Assembly (NCBI GenBank): GCA_040954595.2
Contig: CM082590.2
Span: 9,486,001 to 9,550,000 of the forward strand
DNA from: Balanoglossus misakiensis
Lineage: Eukaryota > Hemichordata
Reading direction: 5' to 3'
DNA: 64,000 nt
Both the position numbers and the translations under genes were made by a program. Positions within the stretch are counted from its first letter, which is position 1; every line of letters begins with the position of its first letter. The notes beneath the pieces are model-generated. The model was not told the DNA's origin and did not search any database. It saw only the letters and a list, made by a program, of their open reading frames with translations. Shown here piece by piece: positions 32,689 through 43,829 of the stretch.

Positions 32689-35323
32689 ATGGGCACTATT
32701 CTTATGCGACTCACACAAATGCTGGTTACCAAATCCAGTGTGGTCGTGTGGATGCTGCTGGTCACAGTTGTCGATGGAACAAGTCTGTGCCCGGTCGAGT
32801 CGTGCATGGTTGACGGACAAGCGGTGTGCAACACATCCATCCCAGTACTAGACCATCTTGTACATGAAAGATACAGTTGTTACTGCGACCCGCTATGTCT
32901 TGAAATCGGCGATTGTTGCTTCGATTACACAGATGTGTGTCTACCTTCATCCAACTATCAGGAAGAGACAATTGATGATCATGCATATGAGTGCATCCAC
33001 TTAGGAAGACTTGACAAGGACACAGAATTAACCATGCGAAGCGTATGGATGAAGAGCAAATGTCCAAAAACCTGGCAAAACGACCATATTCAAAGTCTCT
33101 GTGAAAACTCCAATTCCTCTATCGGTAGGTGAATGAATGTATATAAATTACTACTATGGTACAGTAAAACCTGTCTAAACTGAAACCCTGTCTAATCTGG
33201 AAACCAGCCTATACCAAACAGTCAGTCACTTCAATGTGTTAAAAAGAACCTCTATAAACTGGACACCTTTGCAAACCAAACAATTTCTTTAGTCTTGGTG
33301 TTCAATTTAGACAGGTTTTATTGTAACACACCTTATCGGCAGTCTGTATTCTCATTCGTCAATCGATAGACGTGGTTTGCGTTCTTTTTGTGCAGATCCA
33401 TATGAAACAAAGTTGTCAGAACTGTTGCCCGCCAAGCATCAGTTCCAAAAAATGATGCCCGCTCACTTCAAAATGACATATTACGCATGCATGAAATGGA
33501 AAGTAAAACAAAGATGTTGTCATGCACTGTTTTTACTCAATTTAATGATTATTTTTTCAGGTGGGGTTTCTATGCAAGAGATACCGGTGAGTTTAAAGAA
33601 CGGCACTGTTTTCCGTAACATGTACTGCGCTATCTGCCATGGTGTTGAATTACAAGACTTGGTTTGGTGGGAAGCTCAATGGAAGTGTCGAAAAATGCCT
33701 AACACAACATTATCCTTTGATGTTGCACTCAGCTCAGCTAACGACTTCTTGGTGGAAAATTCATGTGAGTTTGAGATCCTACTTCCCCTGACTTTAAAAA
33801 CCATACATTATTGTTATTATCCACACTATGTCGATACTTGTAATCCTCAACTTTTTAATAACACTTCTGAGTACCTGAATCACGTCGAAGCATGTAACTC
33901 ATTTACTTCATATGTTTACATTCATCAATTACCAGCAACATTCAAAAATAAACTTTGCCTCGAATGCAGTGTACCATTGCTAGACATAAGTTCCCTCGTT
34001 GATTGTCGGGCAAGACAATTTGTTGGTAGCAAAAGACCATATCCATATCGATTATTATTTAATGTTAATACAAAAGGAAAAGCTATGGTATCTGTGGTTG
34101 ATGATAACCAGGTTGTAGGAGTCCTATATAAAGAGAAAGAAGGCAATTGTCCGATGTTTTCAGTGTTTGATCCTTTCACATCATCATGTGTTGAATATGC
34201 TGAAACAGACAGGGACACAATAACCCCCCTTAACAACTACTCAGAGTCACTAAACACATCTGATCTGACAAATCATACTGCTATAAACGATAATGCAAAT
34301 AACGACACCCTAGCTGATAATTCCACAATGTTCCACTGTAGAAGTCTAGTACTGGTGTTCAATCGATCACAATATCAAGTCACAGACAGCGTTATCTTTT
34401 ATCAGGTTCGTGGCGATGAGTTCCAGAGTACAAACTTCAGAATATCAGCGTTCGGATCTGTTGCTTTCATTTGCCACTGGAGCTCCCGGCATTTCTCGTC
34501 TGTTAATTGGGAAGTTGTCATGTCTATGACTGGGTCCTCAGTTTCTGTTGTCTGTCTTTTGGTGCATACTGTCTTGTATGCTTGTGCGAGTGGTCATCAC
34601 AATTTTCCACGAAGGCTAACATTTAATCTGGTGCTGTCACTTCTCTTTGCTCAGATCATGTTTCTTGCAGGCATGGGTCTGAATGAGTTTACTCAGCTCT
34701 GCTTTCCATTGGCCGTCTGTTTGCATTACACCTGGTTGACCACCTTCTGTTGGATGGCTGTGATAAGTTTTGATATCTGCCGAACTTTCATTTCCATCAA
34801 TAAGACGTTGTTAGTTGCACGAAGTAACGGAATTTTCGCTGCCTATTGTGTTTGTGGGTGGTTAGTGCCCACGGTTGTGGTCAGTGTTGCGGTCTTGCTA
34901 GATCTACAAGTAGATGATGATACTTTTGATGTTGGGTATGGTTCTGATAATGTATGTTGGATACGCAATCCGACAGCACTCTTGATCTTTTTCATTGGCC
35001 CCATTGCTTTGATACTGTTTTTCGATGTGATCTGTTACATTCTCACAATCTGGGCGATCTTTGACACAATTTCTGTGTCTACCACTGCCTATGAACTCAA
35101 CAAAATGGGAGGTTGGAAGAAATACATTAGACCTTGCGTGAAGACCTTTGTGATTATGGGGTTGTCTTGGATTCTGGTCCTCTTAGAGGCTTTCCTTGAG
35201 AATGATGTCCTGAGTGGTTTTGTTATTGCTGTCATTTCTCTGCAAGGAGTTTTCATCTTCTTGGCTTTTGCTGCAGACAGTGACATCATAACATGTCCGT
35301 GTAGACGTCAACAACAAAAATGA
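32689..35323 (+). CDS. Somatomedin-B domain 7TM receptor 3 (secretin-like orphan GPCR)
   Basis: Exons 32689-33124 and 33561-35323 join at phase 1 for 732 residues. Architecture is as in receptor 2: signal segment, somatomedin-B-like Cys-rich domain (CYCDPLCLEIGDCCFDY), SKCPKTWQNDHIQSLCE, VFRNMYCAICHGVE, N-glycosylated linker, seven TM segments and a short CPCRRQQQK tail. The TM region differs from receptor 2 at only a few residues (SNG for SNA, VPT for VPA, DDDT for DDES, NPT for NPM), whereas residues up to about 340 differ often. The frame of exon 2 is also open upstream to 33377 through the intron. I kept the acceptor at 33560 because it is conserved in receptor 2. The exact role and ligand are unknown. 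Confidence 0.9.
33160..33328. mobile_element. MITE, CAGTAAAACCTGTCTAA family, copy 3 (receptor 3 intron)
   Basis: Starts ACAGTAAAACCTGTCTAAAC and ends TTTAGACAGGTTTTATTGTA. It occupies the receptor 3 intron, where receptor 2 carries a different element. Confidence 0.8.
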
Positions 35324-36166
35324 TCACAACTACTGCTATATAAAATGTGAAGCTTAAAGGGACACGTTTGTCTTATGAGCATGTGCCAAACCAAAGACTC
35401 TGGTTACAACAATTGTCTACAGTAAATGCCGTAAAGCAGTGTGATTTCGCTGACGCAAGACTTGATTATTACCGTAGTGACAGGCAGTTACCGATGTTAG
35501 TTACAGTTTGTATGAAAATACCATAAAATAGTTGTAAGTTTAACAAATATTTTAACTTTAGTGCTGTTTTAACATCAGTGGTGGGACTTGTGTTGTTTTG
35601 TCTACAAATAGCTGTATCACATGATAGTGTCCTCTTGTATTAACTGGTTAGTCACGCAAGATCTTGCAGGGTCTAGTTTTCGTAATGTTTCGTGGAGTTT
35701 GGCAAAATATAGTCTATTAAAATGTAAATTCACGTTATAATTCTTATAAGCTGTCATGTACTAGTAGTAATTGTACATTAGGAAGCTGTTTGATTTGTGC
35801 AATGGTTTATCTGAATTTACTATAATTGTTATTAAAAACAGCATTAAATTGGCTTTATATAGCTTCATGATATTTGCTATTAACTGTTTTAATTATGGTG
35901 TAACTTTTACTTCAAAACATTTATCACTTTTCATCTCTGAAGCTCTTATCAGCAGGAGAGAAAGTTGAATTTCTGAGTTCTTCATGTGACTTTTAACCCT
36001 TTCACCACCATGGTTCAGTCCAGTCAGTGAATTTTGCCCCCCCCCCCCCCCAAAAAAAAAAAAATATGAAGTAATGTTTTGATAAATATTGACTAGATAC
36101 ATATGGATATATTTGTATTTGAAGTGTATTTTAAGAGTGATGTACCACTTTTGTTTATATTATTGT

Positions 36167-36172
36167 AATAAA
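36167..36172 (+). terminator. Receptor 3 polyadenylation signal
   Basis: AATAAA in TATTGTAATAAAAGCTTTGT, conserved with 30257-30262. Confidence 0.65.
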
Positions 36173-36402
36173 AGCTTTGTTGTGTTAATCAATAGTGTCT
36201 TGCCATATGTTGTTGTTATTACAGAAAGGGGAATAACATTTCTTGGTTTATATTATTCAAAGCACAATGAGCTGCCAATTTTTTTTACAAACATAGACAC
36301 TGAAATAGTATTATAGTGATACACCAGTACATGGACCTGATGAAATAAATTCAGGTTGGGCCTCCTTGTAATTGTGTGATAGCCAATCTATACAAACATC
36401 CC

Positions 36403-36600
36403 ACTCCATCCATCCATCCATCCATCCCTCCCTCCCTCCCTCACTCCATCCATCCCTCCATCCATTCAACATTCCATCCATCCATCCATCCATCCATCTA
36501 TCCAACCAGACATCCATCCATCCCTCCCCCCCTCCCTCCATCCATCCATTCATTCATCCACCTATCCTTCTATCCATCCAGGCAAACATCCATCTAACCA
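36403..36600. repeat. ATCC-type tetranucleotide array
   Basis: Interrupted CATC/CCTC repeat just after duplication unit 2, matching the position of the array at 30700-31015. CAGATCCTGTACTGCTAAGT follows, as CAGATCCTGTGCCACTAAGT does after the first array, so the start of a third, now eroded unit may be present. Confidence 0.85.
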
Positions 36601-36659
36601 TCTGATTGTCTATCTGTTCACCTCCTTGCCTATCGTTTCACCAGATCCTGTACTGCTAA

Positions 36660-39600
36660 GTCGTGTCTAATGACAAAAAAAAAAAAAAACACACACACAT
36701 GCACATCACACACTCGAGATAACACAATACTGAGACAAGGAGCAATTAGGTCCGACACAAGTGGAAGCGCAGTGATTGAAGTGGAAGAAACATATTGAAA
36801 GAAACTGTGAAAACCCACCATTTGATTTTCAAGTGGTGCAAGTGTTAGAGCCTCTAGAGCTGCCACTTTTTATATTATTTTCACAATTTTATATTAAATT
36901 GGTCCATCTAAATGAGCTTACTGATAGGAATACATGAACATGAACATCTCATCGATGCCCGATTGTTGCTGTAAGTTGCAATTTGAAAATGCTGTATGTC
37001 TGTATATTAAACAGGTGCCGCACCGATTAAATCAGCCTCCATAAAAACAGTACGCAGCTATTGTGGTCTGCTTCGCTAAGAGATGACAAATTGATGCAAA
37101 TACAAGGCTTAATATGGTGAGGATTTTAGAGGATAGGGGATAGATTTGAAGTATTTTATTGTGGAAAAAAATATGTGAAATTTGGCAGCTCTAGAGCTAG
37201 GCTTTAAAAAGGTAGATGGAATCAATCCTATCTACTTGTAGAATCGCCTTCTTGGAAGAAACGGGTGATTTCACAATTAACTGTCGGGTCCAATCTATTT
37301 CAATCCTTCCTGTCTAGACCTAATCAACACATGCCGTCCGCACAGTCTAACATGAGGGCGTATTTCCGAGTGATTTTGAGAAATTCTACAAAGCTTGCAG
37401 TCAAGTGGCGATCCGCAATCACAAGCTGCTTTTCAACCTAGCTAGCAGGCGTACATGTACATCTGGCTATGTCATTGTTTATTTATTTCACATAATTGCA
37501 CTGACTGTTACCGAGGTCACACAGTCACTGGTAAAAATTCAAAACATTTTGCCTTTTATAAACACAGAACATTAATCCTTTCAGTCGCTTGTGTCCAAAC
37601 ACACAAAGTTTATGTGTAGGTGCTGAGGCTCGGCCCAAAACAATGCCGTCTCTCATCTGAGATAATTCAGGACCACTTTAACCGTCACACATATCATATA
37701 TGCCAGTAATGATCTGAGACGTTTCAGAAATCTATTAATGGTCCCTGTGTGACCCCTATACGTGTCGCACGAATCAGACCTCACATTGTCAATTTTTTTT
37801 TTTACATACCGTACACCCGGACTGCACCCTTAAAAATTCATGAGTCAGTGTTTTGGAAATTTGTGGTAAGTTAGGGTTTCAGAATCGTACTCATGGACTG
37901 GAGTGTCACGTGAAAAGGTAAGGACCCTCAGAACAACGAGCCATCATGTCTCAAGGTTTGATCCGGCTTAAAACAAGGAAATGCAATTAGCAATGTTATG
38001 AGACAAATGATTCTCTCTTGACAATTTCTCAGAACATCCTTGAAACAAGATCCATTATTCCCTCCCTCTAACGTACATCTAACGTACTGTAAGTTAAACA
38101 TCGCAACTAGCCTAATGTATGACTAGGAGGAGCACCTACTAATGCGAGAACCAGGGATTGAAAATTCAGCCTTTAGTACCTTTCATCATCATAGTTTTGT
38201 ACCAATCCATTGTTTTTTATGGCAAAGTCAGACCTCTATAGAGGGATCCGGGGGTGAAAGGGTTAACTTGCTTATTTGAAACTGAATTCTCATCCACACT
38301 CAATTCATTTGTCAACAAACACAAAGTACTGTACATTTAGGGGGAATTATAGCTTACTTCAAACAGAGTTTGCAATCAGATCTAAAGTACCAGGATATGA
38401 CGTTAGCGACAAATACAAAATAGCTCAAGCACACATGATTAATTCAGTACTTCTTCTCCACAATATTTACGTACAGCTTAAGTTCAGCTGTCGGCAGTCT
38501 GCCAGAGAATTGTTGCTAGACGCGCAACTTGTTGTTCCAAACAAACATAAGTGTTTTATTCAAGTGTGGATGACAAACTCTAAAGAGACCAAAGTTTATA
38601 ACTACTATAATTCTTTGTCAGGTAATGAGAGATTATACCCAGGATGAGACCATGCCTTAAAGCCACTGAACCAAATTGACTTTTTCATGGCTACTAGTCA
38701 CAATTGATCCCAAGCAGTCATTCGGAAAGAAAAAATAAGCTTATTGAACAAAAGACTATAAGCTACTGTCAGCAGGAATGGTAGTTACGGTGTAAGAATT
38801 TCACTTGTTTTCCTGCCCACTGTCCGAGATGTCACGTCATGCCCGGTTGGAAAGCATGAATGATCCTTTCGAAATTACACAAGTCTTGGCCAATTTATTA
38901 TCAGACGGGTTGGCCTGTTACTCAAGTCTGAAAAGGCACATTGCAATAAATCAAGGGGCCCCTTCAGACACTCATTAGTCAAAGGTATGAGCTAATAAAA
39001 ACAGTATGTACAGCCAGACCCTTGTTTGGTCCGTGTTGCAGGTAGCTAATACATGTGGTTTAAACCGGCCATCTTGCACGTGGGAATAAAGAAATTAGAT
39101 AAGATTTGGTGCCAAGGTTTCATAATGTTTCCTGTCAGAATTTAATGTATTATAATGGGCTCTTATCTGCACGCTTTTGAACAACACCTGGCTACAACGT
39201 TGACAATTTCAGACCACGTGATTGGTCATTAATTTTCACTTACCTTATAGACCCATAATTCTTGAGTGACGTGGGCATTTATACAAGTAATAGCCCGATA
39301 CTGTCTGGGACTGTTCATTGGCAAACAAAAGGTTGTCTGTGCATTGCATACACCCCTTAATGAATAAGCCGATCTATAGGTGAATGATAAAAATAACTTA
39401 CTGTTGAGACTTTACTTTACGACGACTGTCCATATGACTTGAAATCGCAATGTGCTAACTGTAAACGCTTCTGGGTGTTTGTCTTAATGAGGTTGGTGTC
39501 CAACAACACATGAGTCCAGGTGTGCAACTTGCGTGTATCAGTCATCAGGTTTCCTGCTGGAATTTTGAAAAAAAGGTTGTGATTACTTTTTACACAATTT

Positions 39601-39736
39601 TTTTTCGTTTTCAAAATGTTGATCTGATTTTATCTTTTAGAATACAAGTCTTCTATGATGACAAAGATATGTTGATGTTTTCAAGATCATTTTTGTTCGC
39701 AGTTATTAGAAGATACTGAGTTGTTTGTTAGGTTAA
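36660..39736. other. Intergenic stretch with a foldback element and one 85-bp MITE
   Basis: 36846-37206 is a foldback element with AGCCTCTAGAGCTGCCA at the left and TGGCAGCTCTAGAGCTAGGC at the right. 38179-38262 is a CCCTTTCACC-family MITE ending GGGGTGAAAGGG then TTAA. A 123-codon frame at 38276-38647 starts right after it but has no recognisable domain or splice context, so I do not call a gene. Nothing else recognised. Confidence 0.55.
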
Positions 39737-40102
39737 TGTGTGAACAATCTGTTGAAAATCAGATGTAGGGTACAGCGACGTATTTTACTTCGCAGTACGG
39801 TATTCTTATGCTGTCGCCTCACACTACATTAGACCAACTCCCATAGAAGCTCCCATTCAAAATCTCTGGCCTTTCTAGCCTAGTAAACTAACCAGAAGGC
39901 GCCTTATAGAGAACAATAGGTATTCTGCAGTGTCGATCGACGTAACGTGCAATCTGTTTGGTCAGCAGCAACGGCAGGTTGACCGGGAGCTTCTATGGGA
40001 GTTGGTCAGATGTAGTGTGAGGCGACAGCACAAGAATACCCTACCACGAAGTAAAATATGTCGCTGTACCCTACATCTGATTTTAATCAGATTGACGTGT
40101 GA
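39737..40102. mobile_element. 366-bp foldback element with ~105-bp inverted arms
   Basis: The left arm has ATCAGATGTAGGGTACAGCG and CGGTATTCTTATGCTGTCGC; the right arm has the complement in reverse order, ending GTACCCTACATCTGATTTTA. CTCCCATAGAAGCTCCC closes the inner end of the arm. One isolated arm is at 11022-11135. Confidence 0.88.
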
Positions 40103-40129
40103 ATAAAAAGTATAACAAAATACTGAAAA

Positions 40130-40300
40130 ACGGGTTATTTTTGCGACAGGAAATTTTCGCGATACCAAAGAGGCAAAATTTTCGCATTCTCGTTATGTCC
40201 GAAAAACACTTTTACACGACTTGTTATTTTCATGTTGTTTTGGCTCTCGTGTATTTCGCGAAAATTTATTGCTTGTGAAACTAACCCATTTTACAGTGTG
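40130..40300 (-). mobile_element. TTTTCGCGA-family MITE copy
   Basis: GGTTATTTTTGCGACAGG at one end, GTATTTCGCGAAAATTTATT and CCCATTTTACAG at the other; same family as 41868-42080 and 43662-43827. Confidence 0.65.
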
Positions 40301-40649
40301 TTGTTTATTGCTACCTGGTAGTGGCAGCTGATGACATGTGATGACGCACACATGCCTTCTGAGCACAATCATGTGATTGTCTGATTGTGACTTTATAAAT
40401 CACATCCGTAAATCACCCATGGCTCACCTGAATATGTCTTTATACCTTGAGAACAAACTTTCCCACCACAGGGCACTTCTTCTGGTGTATATACCTTCAC
40501 CCAAAACAAGGACAGCGTTGCTAGGAAACACATCGATTATCGCCCAGAGATATTATTCCAACCAATCAGATTTCTGCTGCGAACCTACAAGTATATAGAA
40601 ACAACCAATTACTAAACAGCACAACATTTAATCAATGCTACCTAAACTC

Positions 40650-40657
40650 TATAAATA
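40650..40657 (+). promoter_or_regulatory. TATA box of the small surface-peptide gene
   Basis: TATAAATA 91 bp before the ATG at 40741. With a start site near 40680 the 5' UTR would be about 60 nt. The sequence between has no other ATG, which supports the start choice. Confidence 0.65.
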
Positions 40658-40740
40658 CCAATTGGTGCAGGGTTAAACGCACATTCACAGTGTCCAAATC
40701 AAGCTTCTCCAGTCACGGTAACTTCAACGCGCACACCAAG

Positions 40741-43151
40741 ATGAAGTAAGTACATGAATCTTAAAAGTTTATACTTTTGCACCCACTTTAGTTTACTGTA
40801 TAGTAATCATGTACCGCATTAGAAGTACTTGTGAAACCTGTGTTAATGTCCACTTCTTCATAATGGAAACCAGTCTGCCCTCTAACAAACCTGATTTTCA
40901 AAAGCTATTTTTTTATGGTCAATTTGAGGATTTTTCAAAACTTCTCTGAGTCATGCAGCCCTATACTTTGCATGTAGTGTTGATATTTTTCTTGAGTCAC
41001 CAGTGAGTTTGTTGAGTCAGTGGTGCATCATATAGGCTTACAGGGTCTGACGGAAACGCATACTGTCTATATCCAGCACTTTGTTACTTTCAGTCCCGTA
41101 AACCACTTGAAACACCATCACACAAACACATGTGGGGAAGAAACATACACAACACACACAAAATACTGATATTTGTCAATTAACACTGAGCAGAAGTAAT
41201 CGTGTTAATATCTTTTGTGTGTATTTCACGCAGGGCGTCCATCATTTTTGCCATTGTGATGTTGGTTGCGATTGTGTTCATCACTGAATCTTGTGGTAAG
41301 TTTAATAACATTCAGTTACCTCCAACTTACATACGCCCATATATGTCAGAAATGGCATTTTGAATGTTCTAAAGAGCTTTTTTTTCATGTATGCCACCCA
41401 CTGAAAATCTGTGATTGGCTAGATCTCAATTTGCCATGGTAACTGTAGCTATATTGGAGTTATTGATGCGACATTGCAAGTTAGGGATATTTTGTTTACT
41501 TTTTTAATTCAAAATTTGAGTCAATTCAGCTTGTCTAACTCAAAAATCGTTGTCAGTTTTAAGAGAGAATTACCCTAAGTACATGATTGTAGTAAAAGAT
41601 GAGGAAAGTTCAAGAATTTAATTTTAGAGGCACATACCACTGTAGTTAATGTTTCATCCATTTCATATCTGTCTTACTTTTTGAACAGGTGCAACTACCG
41701 GTACAACGGCAAAAATAACAACAATTGGCACACAACGTCCACCTACCGGTATTAATGGAAACACCCAAACTCCAAATGGGAAGCCATCAAGTTCAATGAC
41801 TGATAATGGCAATGGTGGAAACCCAAATGCCACAGGTGAGCCCTATAACCATTTGTCAATGTGATAATACTGTAAAACACTTTATTTTCGCGAGCAATAA
41901 ATTTTCGCCAAATATGCGAGAGCCAAAATAGCGTGAAAATAAAAAGTCGCGTAAATTGCTTTTGAAGATAACGATGAAGTGAATGAAATAAGAAAACGCG
42001 AAAATTAATACTCGCGAAACAGTGGCCTCTCTCGATATCGCGAAAAATTTAACTCGCGAAAAAAACGTGTTTTACAGTATTATAACTGTATCTAGCAGGG
42101 TTATATGACTGTAGCAAGATGATCAATATCACAAGGAGGATAGAGCTGGATAAACAGCATAGGGAAGTTTAACCCTTTCACCACAATGGTTCAGTCCAAA
42201 CCCATTGTTTACTATGGTAAGGTTGAACCCCAAAAGAGGGAACTGGGGGTGGAAGAGTTAAAGGGTCAAAGTCTCTCTCTCGCACGCCTTTTTCCATTAA
42301 TTATGTTTGATACAAGACACCGTTTATGTTATTCTACATCTGATATGTGGTGAATGAACGTTCAACCACCACAACTTCCATCCCGTTTGTAGGATACGAG
42401 AGTAAAAATCTCGCCCAAATGAATAAATGGTAAACACCGATTATTCATTTTGGCGAGTTTTTCACTTTCGTGTCGACAAGTTGGATGGAAGATGTGTGTG
42501 GTTGAACGTTGATTCACTATATATTCACATGTAGAATAATATAAACGGTGTCTTGTATCAAATATAATTAATGGAAAAAGGGCAGTGAGAGAGAGACTTT
42601 AATGTATAACGTGATGTCTTCAGTCCCTTTGGTGAGCTGGTTCAAACAGGTTTTACTGTACATTTATTGTAATGTAAAGATAAAAATAGACTGATTTATA
42701 ATTGTGTTTTCCCCTAATTTCCTTCCCAGACCCATCACCAACTGAGGGTGGTAAGTATTAAAACAGAATCTCATTTTAATCTCTGACTAAGAAATTACAG
42801 TGTACTGACTTACAACTCCAGCACAAAACAAAAAGAGTGCTACATGAAAAATAAATAGATTTTAATATTAATATATACTATGTTTGTTAGTTTCGCAAAA
42901 CAATATTTTCACAAGTTCTCAAGCGATTACCTTCAAAAGTTAAATGACAATTGTTACTGTAAAGACGGGAAGATGGCTACTGAATTCATTTTGACAAGCA
43001 CGAAATTGGTTTAGAAAATGTTTTTACATTTTTTTTCATGTTTTACCGAATTAAATGTTTAACGTTTCATCTCATTCTAGGCACTGGTTCCATCTCACTC
43101 AGTATCGCATTAACATTAATCTTGATGATGTTGTCTGTGTTGGTACAGTAG
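40741..43151 (+). CDS. Small Thr/Ser/Pro/Asn-rich surface peptide, probably GPI-anchored (5 exons)
   Basis: Exons: 40741-40745, 41234-41295, 41689-41835, 42730-42750, 43081-43151 (306 bp, 101 residues). Exon 1 holds only ATGAA and ends at phase 2; the other three introns are at phase 1. All junctions are GT-AG (most donors GTAAG). The product has a signal peptide (KASIIFAIVMLVAIVFITESC), then a 55-residue low-complexity stretch rich in Thr, Gly, Asn, Pro and Ser with an N-x-T site (NATDPSPTEG), then a C-terminal hydrophobic run (SISLSIALTLILMMLSVLVQ) that ends the protein. This is the layout of a mucin-like GPI-anchored peptide, similar in form to CD52-type or other small surface glycoproteins. 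No family is recognised. A 3' UTR intron is possible (GT at 43163, AG at 43421-43422). Not visible in ORF searches because the exons are tiny. Confidence 0.82.
41312..41455 (-). mobile_element. Internal part of the TTAA/AGGTATACAGTCACC MITE family
   Basis: CATACGCCCATATATG, CCCACTGAAAATCTGTGATT and TTTGCCATGGTAACTGTAGC match the element at 24083-24268 in opposite orientation; termini are eroded. In intron 2 of the surface-peptide gene. Confidence 0.7.
41868..42080. mobile_element. TTTTCGCGA-family MITE, complete copy
   Basis: Starts ATACTGTAAAACACTTTATT then TTCGCGAG, ends CTCGCGAAAAAAACG then TGTTTTACAGTAT. Inverted ends with repeated CGCGAAAATTAA blocks. In intron 3 of the surface-peptide gene. 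Confidence 0.85.
42173..42257 (+). mobile_element. 85-bp MITE, CCCTTTCACC family, TTAA-flanked
   Basis: TTAA (42169-42172), CCCTTTCACCACAATGGTTC, TGGGGGTGGAAGAG, TTAA (42258-42261). The right TTAA is also the left TTAA of the next element, so two TTAA elements sit back to back. Confidence 0.88.
42262..42602. mobile_element. Foldback MITE, AGGGACAAAGT family, copy 2
   Basis: Starts AGGGTCAAAGTCTCTCTC and ends GAGAGAGAGACTTTAA; the arms mirror each other around CCGATTATTCATTTTGGCGA. Same family as 27217-27561. Confidence 0.85.
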
Positions 43152-43661
43152 AAGCTTATTAGGTAAGGTTGAGTAAAAATCATACACCCTGCAGACAAAA
43201 ATACTTTTCAACTCTCTTACAGAATTATACCTGGTAAACAACAGGAATATTCTCAAGCACATGAAGTTTGATACTCAAAGTGTAATTCATTGTGCCGAAG
43301 TACTATTATAATACATCATGCTACTATTTTGAGTTTGGAGAGTTCCATACAGTAATGTTAAAAAACTCAATATAGCTGCTAACTTTTCCTAATGTATTTC
43401 TTTGAACTGTTCTTAATTTCAGGGCACTCCACTACACGTTAAGGCACAGAAGCTGTAACTTTTGATCACACTTTCAGTATTTTTGTTTTGTATGTCACTT
43501 ACAGTTTCTTGTTCAACTCCCTACATCATGTTGATATGAAAAGTATTGTCACCACAGTCAATATATGCCAATTATACCAGCATTTTTATTGTTGACTACT
43601 GAATTTTAGACTCGGCAAAAATCCAAATATCAATAACAACATGGCATTTTACAGGCATAAA

Positions 43662-43827
43662 TACTGTAAAACACTTTATTTTCGCAAGTTGAACTTTTTA
43701 GAGGCCACTGTTTCACAAGTATTAATTTTCGCGTTCTCTTATTTCATTCACTTTTTATTTTCACGCTAGTTTGGCTCTCGCGTATTTTGCGAGCGTTTAC
43801 TACTCGCGAAAATAAAGTGTTTTACAT
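43662..43827. mobile_element. TTTTCGCGA-family MITE, copy 2
   Basis: Starts TACTGTAAAACACTTTATTT and ends CGCGAAAATAAAGTGTTTTA. It lies after the surface-peptide gene and may supply its AATAAA at about 43810. Confidence 0.8.
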
Positions 43828-43829
43828 TT

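Larger units (their letters stand above)
31035..36360 (+). repeat. Tandem duplication unit 2 (receptor 3 with promoter and 3' UTR)
   Basis: Counterpart of 25255-30395. Homology is patchy upstream of the gene (indels, different transposon insertions), almost complete from about 34130 to 35490, and high in the 3' UTR. Confidence 0.93.

Noticed and set aside
33377-33560. Upstream extension of receptor 3 exon 2 (an AG at 33395-33396 gives an alternative acceptor)
   Set aside because: The frame is open but the sequence has no counterpart in receptors 1 and 2, while the acceptor at 33560 is conserved and restores the shared joint.
38276-38647. 123-codon frame
   Set aside because: No domain, signal peptide, repeat or splice evidence; starts at the edge of a MITE.
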